Positions 4,923 to 6,086 of a stretch of 6,086 bases of DNA are shown here, one piece after another. The notes beneath the pieces were generated by a model. That model was given only the letters and a program-made list of their open reading frames with translations. It did no database searches and was not told where the DNA came from. The translations under genes and the position numbers were made by a program. The DNA is from Planctomycetota bacterium (GTDB lineage: Bacteria > Planctomycetota > UBA1135), in contig NVRO01000053.1 in the NCBI GenBank assembly GCA_002400895.1, positions 904 to 6,989 on the forward strand, read 5' to 3'. How positions within the stretch are numbered: the stretch's first letter is position 1; each line of letters starts with the position of its first letter.

Positions 4923-6086
4923 ATGCTAACCCTCCTCGAAAACGCAGATTTGTATACACCGGAAAAGTACGGACCAGCCTGGGTGCTGGTTGGTGGCGGC
5001 CGCATATTGGCACTGGGCAATGGACAAGATGCGGGCTCATTTGGCGGTATTGAAGTCAAACGGGTTGATTTGGAAGGTGCGCGCCTGATTCCGGGATTTG
5101 TCGATTGTCATGCTCATATCACCGGCGGCGGCGGCGAAGATGGGGCGGCCAGCAAAGTTCCGGCACCATTGCTCAGCCAATTCACCACTGCCGGGGTGAC
5201 CTCGGTGGTCGGCTTGTTGGGCACCGACGACATCACCCGCTCGACCGCCGAACTGCTTGCCGGGGTTCGTGCCCTGCGCGAAATGGGGCTTTCCGCGTGG
5301 TGTTGGAGCGGCGGCTACCACTTGCCCCCGACCACCCTCACCGGAACCGTGCGCGGCGATATTGTCCATTTGGATGCTGTTATCGGGGCTGGTGAGATTG
5401 CAGTCTCTGACCACCGCTCAAGCCAACCGACCTTGGATGAGCTGGTCAAGCTTGCTGGAGATTGCCATGTCGGCGGGCTGCTGGCCAAAAAGGCGGGTGT
5501 TTTGCATCTGCACCTGGGCGATGGCGACCGCGGTTTGAGTCTTGTTCGCCAAGCACTTGACCATGGTGAAATCCCTGCCCGGGTCTTTCATCCCACCCAT
5601 GTAAATCGGCGGGCCGCTCTGTTCGAGGAGGCATTGGCGCTGGCAGAGCGCGGATGTCATATTGACTTGACGGCATTTCCCGTCGGTGAAAAGGAGGAAG
5701 GCCATTCAGCTGAAATAGCCCTGCAACGCTTCCTTGACAGCGGGCTTCCGGCAGAGCTGATTTCGATTAGTAGTGATGGTGGCGGTTGTTTGCCGGTATT
5801 TGATGCCAGCGGGCGAATCTCTGCAATGCAAACCGGTTCATGCAGTGCCTTACCACAATGCCTTGCCAGGGCCGTGGACTTGGGGTTGCCGCTTGAACTT
5901 GCCCTGCCGGCATTCACCTCAAATGTGGCCGACCATCTGTTGTTGGCCGGGAAAGGACGCGTGGTGGAAGGAGCAGATGCCGACCTGGTGGTTTTGGACT
6001 CGGCTGGAGATGTGGACTCGGTCATGGTGGGCGGCGTTTGGATGGTGCGTGCAGGCCAGGCCCAAAAGGCCGGGTTTTTCGAGTAA
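4923..6086 (+). CDS. iadA: Isoaspartyl dipeptidase (beta-aspartyl dipeptidase)
   Basis: A 387-residue amidohydrolase-superfamily enzyme, close to the roughly 390 residues of E. coli IadA and matching it along its length. It hydrolyses beta-aspartyl (isoaspartyl) dipeptides from damaged proteins or from cyanophycin breakdown, in the cytoplasm; no signal peptide is seen. Landmarks: PGFVDCHAHITGGGGE with metal His63 and His65 and Glu72; TSVVGLLGTD; GGYHLPP with Tyr132; SDHRSSQPT with Arg165; AGVLHLHLGDG with metal His197; HPTHVNR with metal His226 and substrate Arg229; SSDGGG with catalytic Asp285; and the C-terminal beta-sandwich end GADADLVVLD. Two positions differ from E. coli. The bridging carbamylated lysine (Lys162 there) is replaced by Gly157-Glu158 in VIGAGEIAVSDH, and Ser289 is Cys289. 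Glu could replace the bridging carboxylate. ATG 4923 was chosen; TTG 4920 adds one Met. The gene is complete, its stop being the last three bases, and diverges from the B12-regulated propeller gene. Confidence 0.95.
   Translation: MLTLLENADLYTPEKYGPAWVLVGGGRILALGNGQDAGSFGGIEVKRVDLEGARLIPGFVDCHAHITGGGGEDGAASKVPAPLLSQFTTAGVTSVVGLLGTDDITRSTAELLAGVRALREMGLSAWCWSGGYHLPPTTLTGTVRGDIVHLDAVIGAGEIAVSDHRSSQPTLDELVKLAGDCHVGGLLAKKAGVLHLHLGDGDRGLSLVRQALDHGEIPARVFHPTHVNRRAALFEEALALAERGCHIDLTAFPVGEKEEGHSAEIALQRFLDSGLPAELISISSDGGGCLPVFDASGRISAMQTGSCSALPQCLARAVDLGLPLELALPAFTSNVADHLLLAGKGRVVEGADADLVVLDSAGDVDSVMVGGVWMVRAGQAQKAGFFE

Noticed and set aside
4714..4923. Small plus-strand open frame (69 codons) across the non-coding region
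   Set aside because: It runs antisense to the riboswitch, whose conserved bases explain the sequence. It has no ribosome site or protein-like composition.
4807..5040. Small minus-strand open frame (77 codons) overlapping the iadA start
   Set aside because: It overlaps the conserved N-terminus of iadA and the upstream part of the riboswitch leader, and has no recognisable features.
1..6086. CRISPR array, insertion sequence, tRNA or rRNA, phage or toxin-antitoxin genes
   Set aside because: No repeat-spacer pattern, terminal inverted repeats, transposase, tRNA-like fold or rRNA sequence was seen on either strand.

Overview
The window is about 6.1 kb of gene-dense bacterial DNA of moderately high GC. 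It carries five complete protein genes, one gene cut by the left edge, and one clear structured RNA. The source looks like a Gram-negative, probably aquatic heterotroph. A formylglycine-type sulfatase lipoprotein, several secreted proteins, and a secreted beta-propeller with a small C-terminal beta domain suggest the PVC group, perhaps Planctomycetota. That placement is inference from gene content, not a phylogenetic result.

Layout from left to right: (1) a minus-strand gene for an exported protein of unknown function, starting at 318 and running off the left edge; (2) a divergent short beta-carbonic-anhydrase-like protein (338-712, +); (3) a convergent sulfatase lipoprotein (718-2010, -); (4) a divergent 3-isopropylmalate dehydrogenase-type enzyme (2082-3158, +); (5) a convergent secreted seven-bladed beta-propeller protein (3198-4607, -); (6) a roughly 315-base non-coding region holding a cobalamin (B12) riboswitch on the minus strand, facing the propeller gene; (7) divergent iadA, isoaspartyl dipeptidase (4923-6086, +). 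Strands alternate along the whole window, so each gene is probably its own transcription unit and no multi-gene pathway is encoded here.

The main result is the pairing of items 5 and 6. The leader of the propeller gene has the conserved cobalamin-riboswitch blocks in the right order. Between the aptamer and the start codon lies a hairpin that overlaps the Shine-Dalgarno sequence, and its loop can pair with the aptamer. The secreted propeller is therefore expected to be made when B12 is scarce. This points to a B12 capture or uptake role by analogy with BtuG, the surface beta-propeller of Bacteroides that binds B12. The protein here has a cleavable rather than a lipoprotein-type signal peptide, carries an extra C-terminal beta domain, and has no adjacent btuB. 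It may be a different B12-binding lineage. The remaining genes are recognisable housekeeping or accessory enzymes with some active-site variations, noted under the individual entries.
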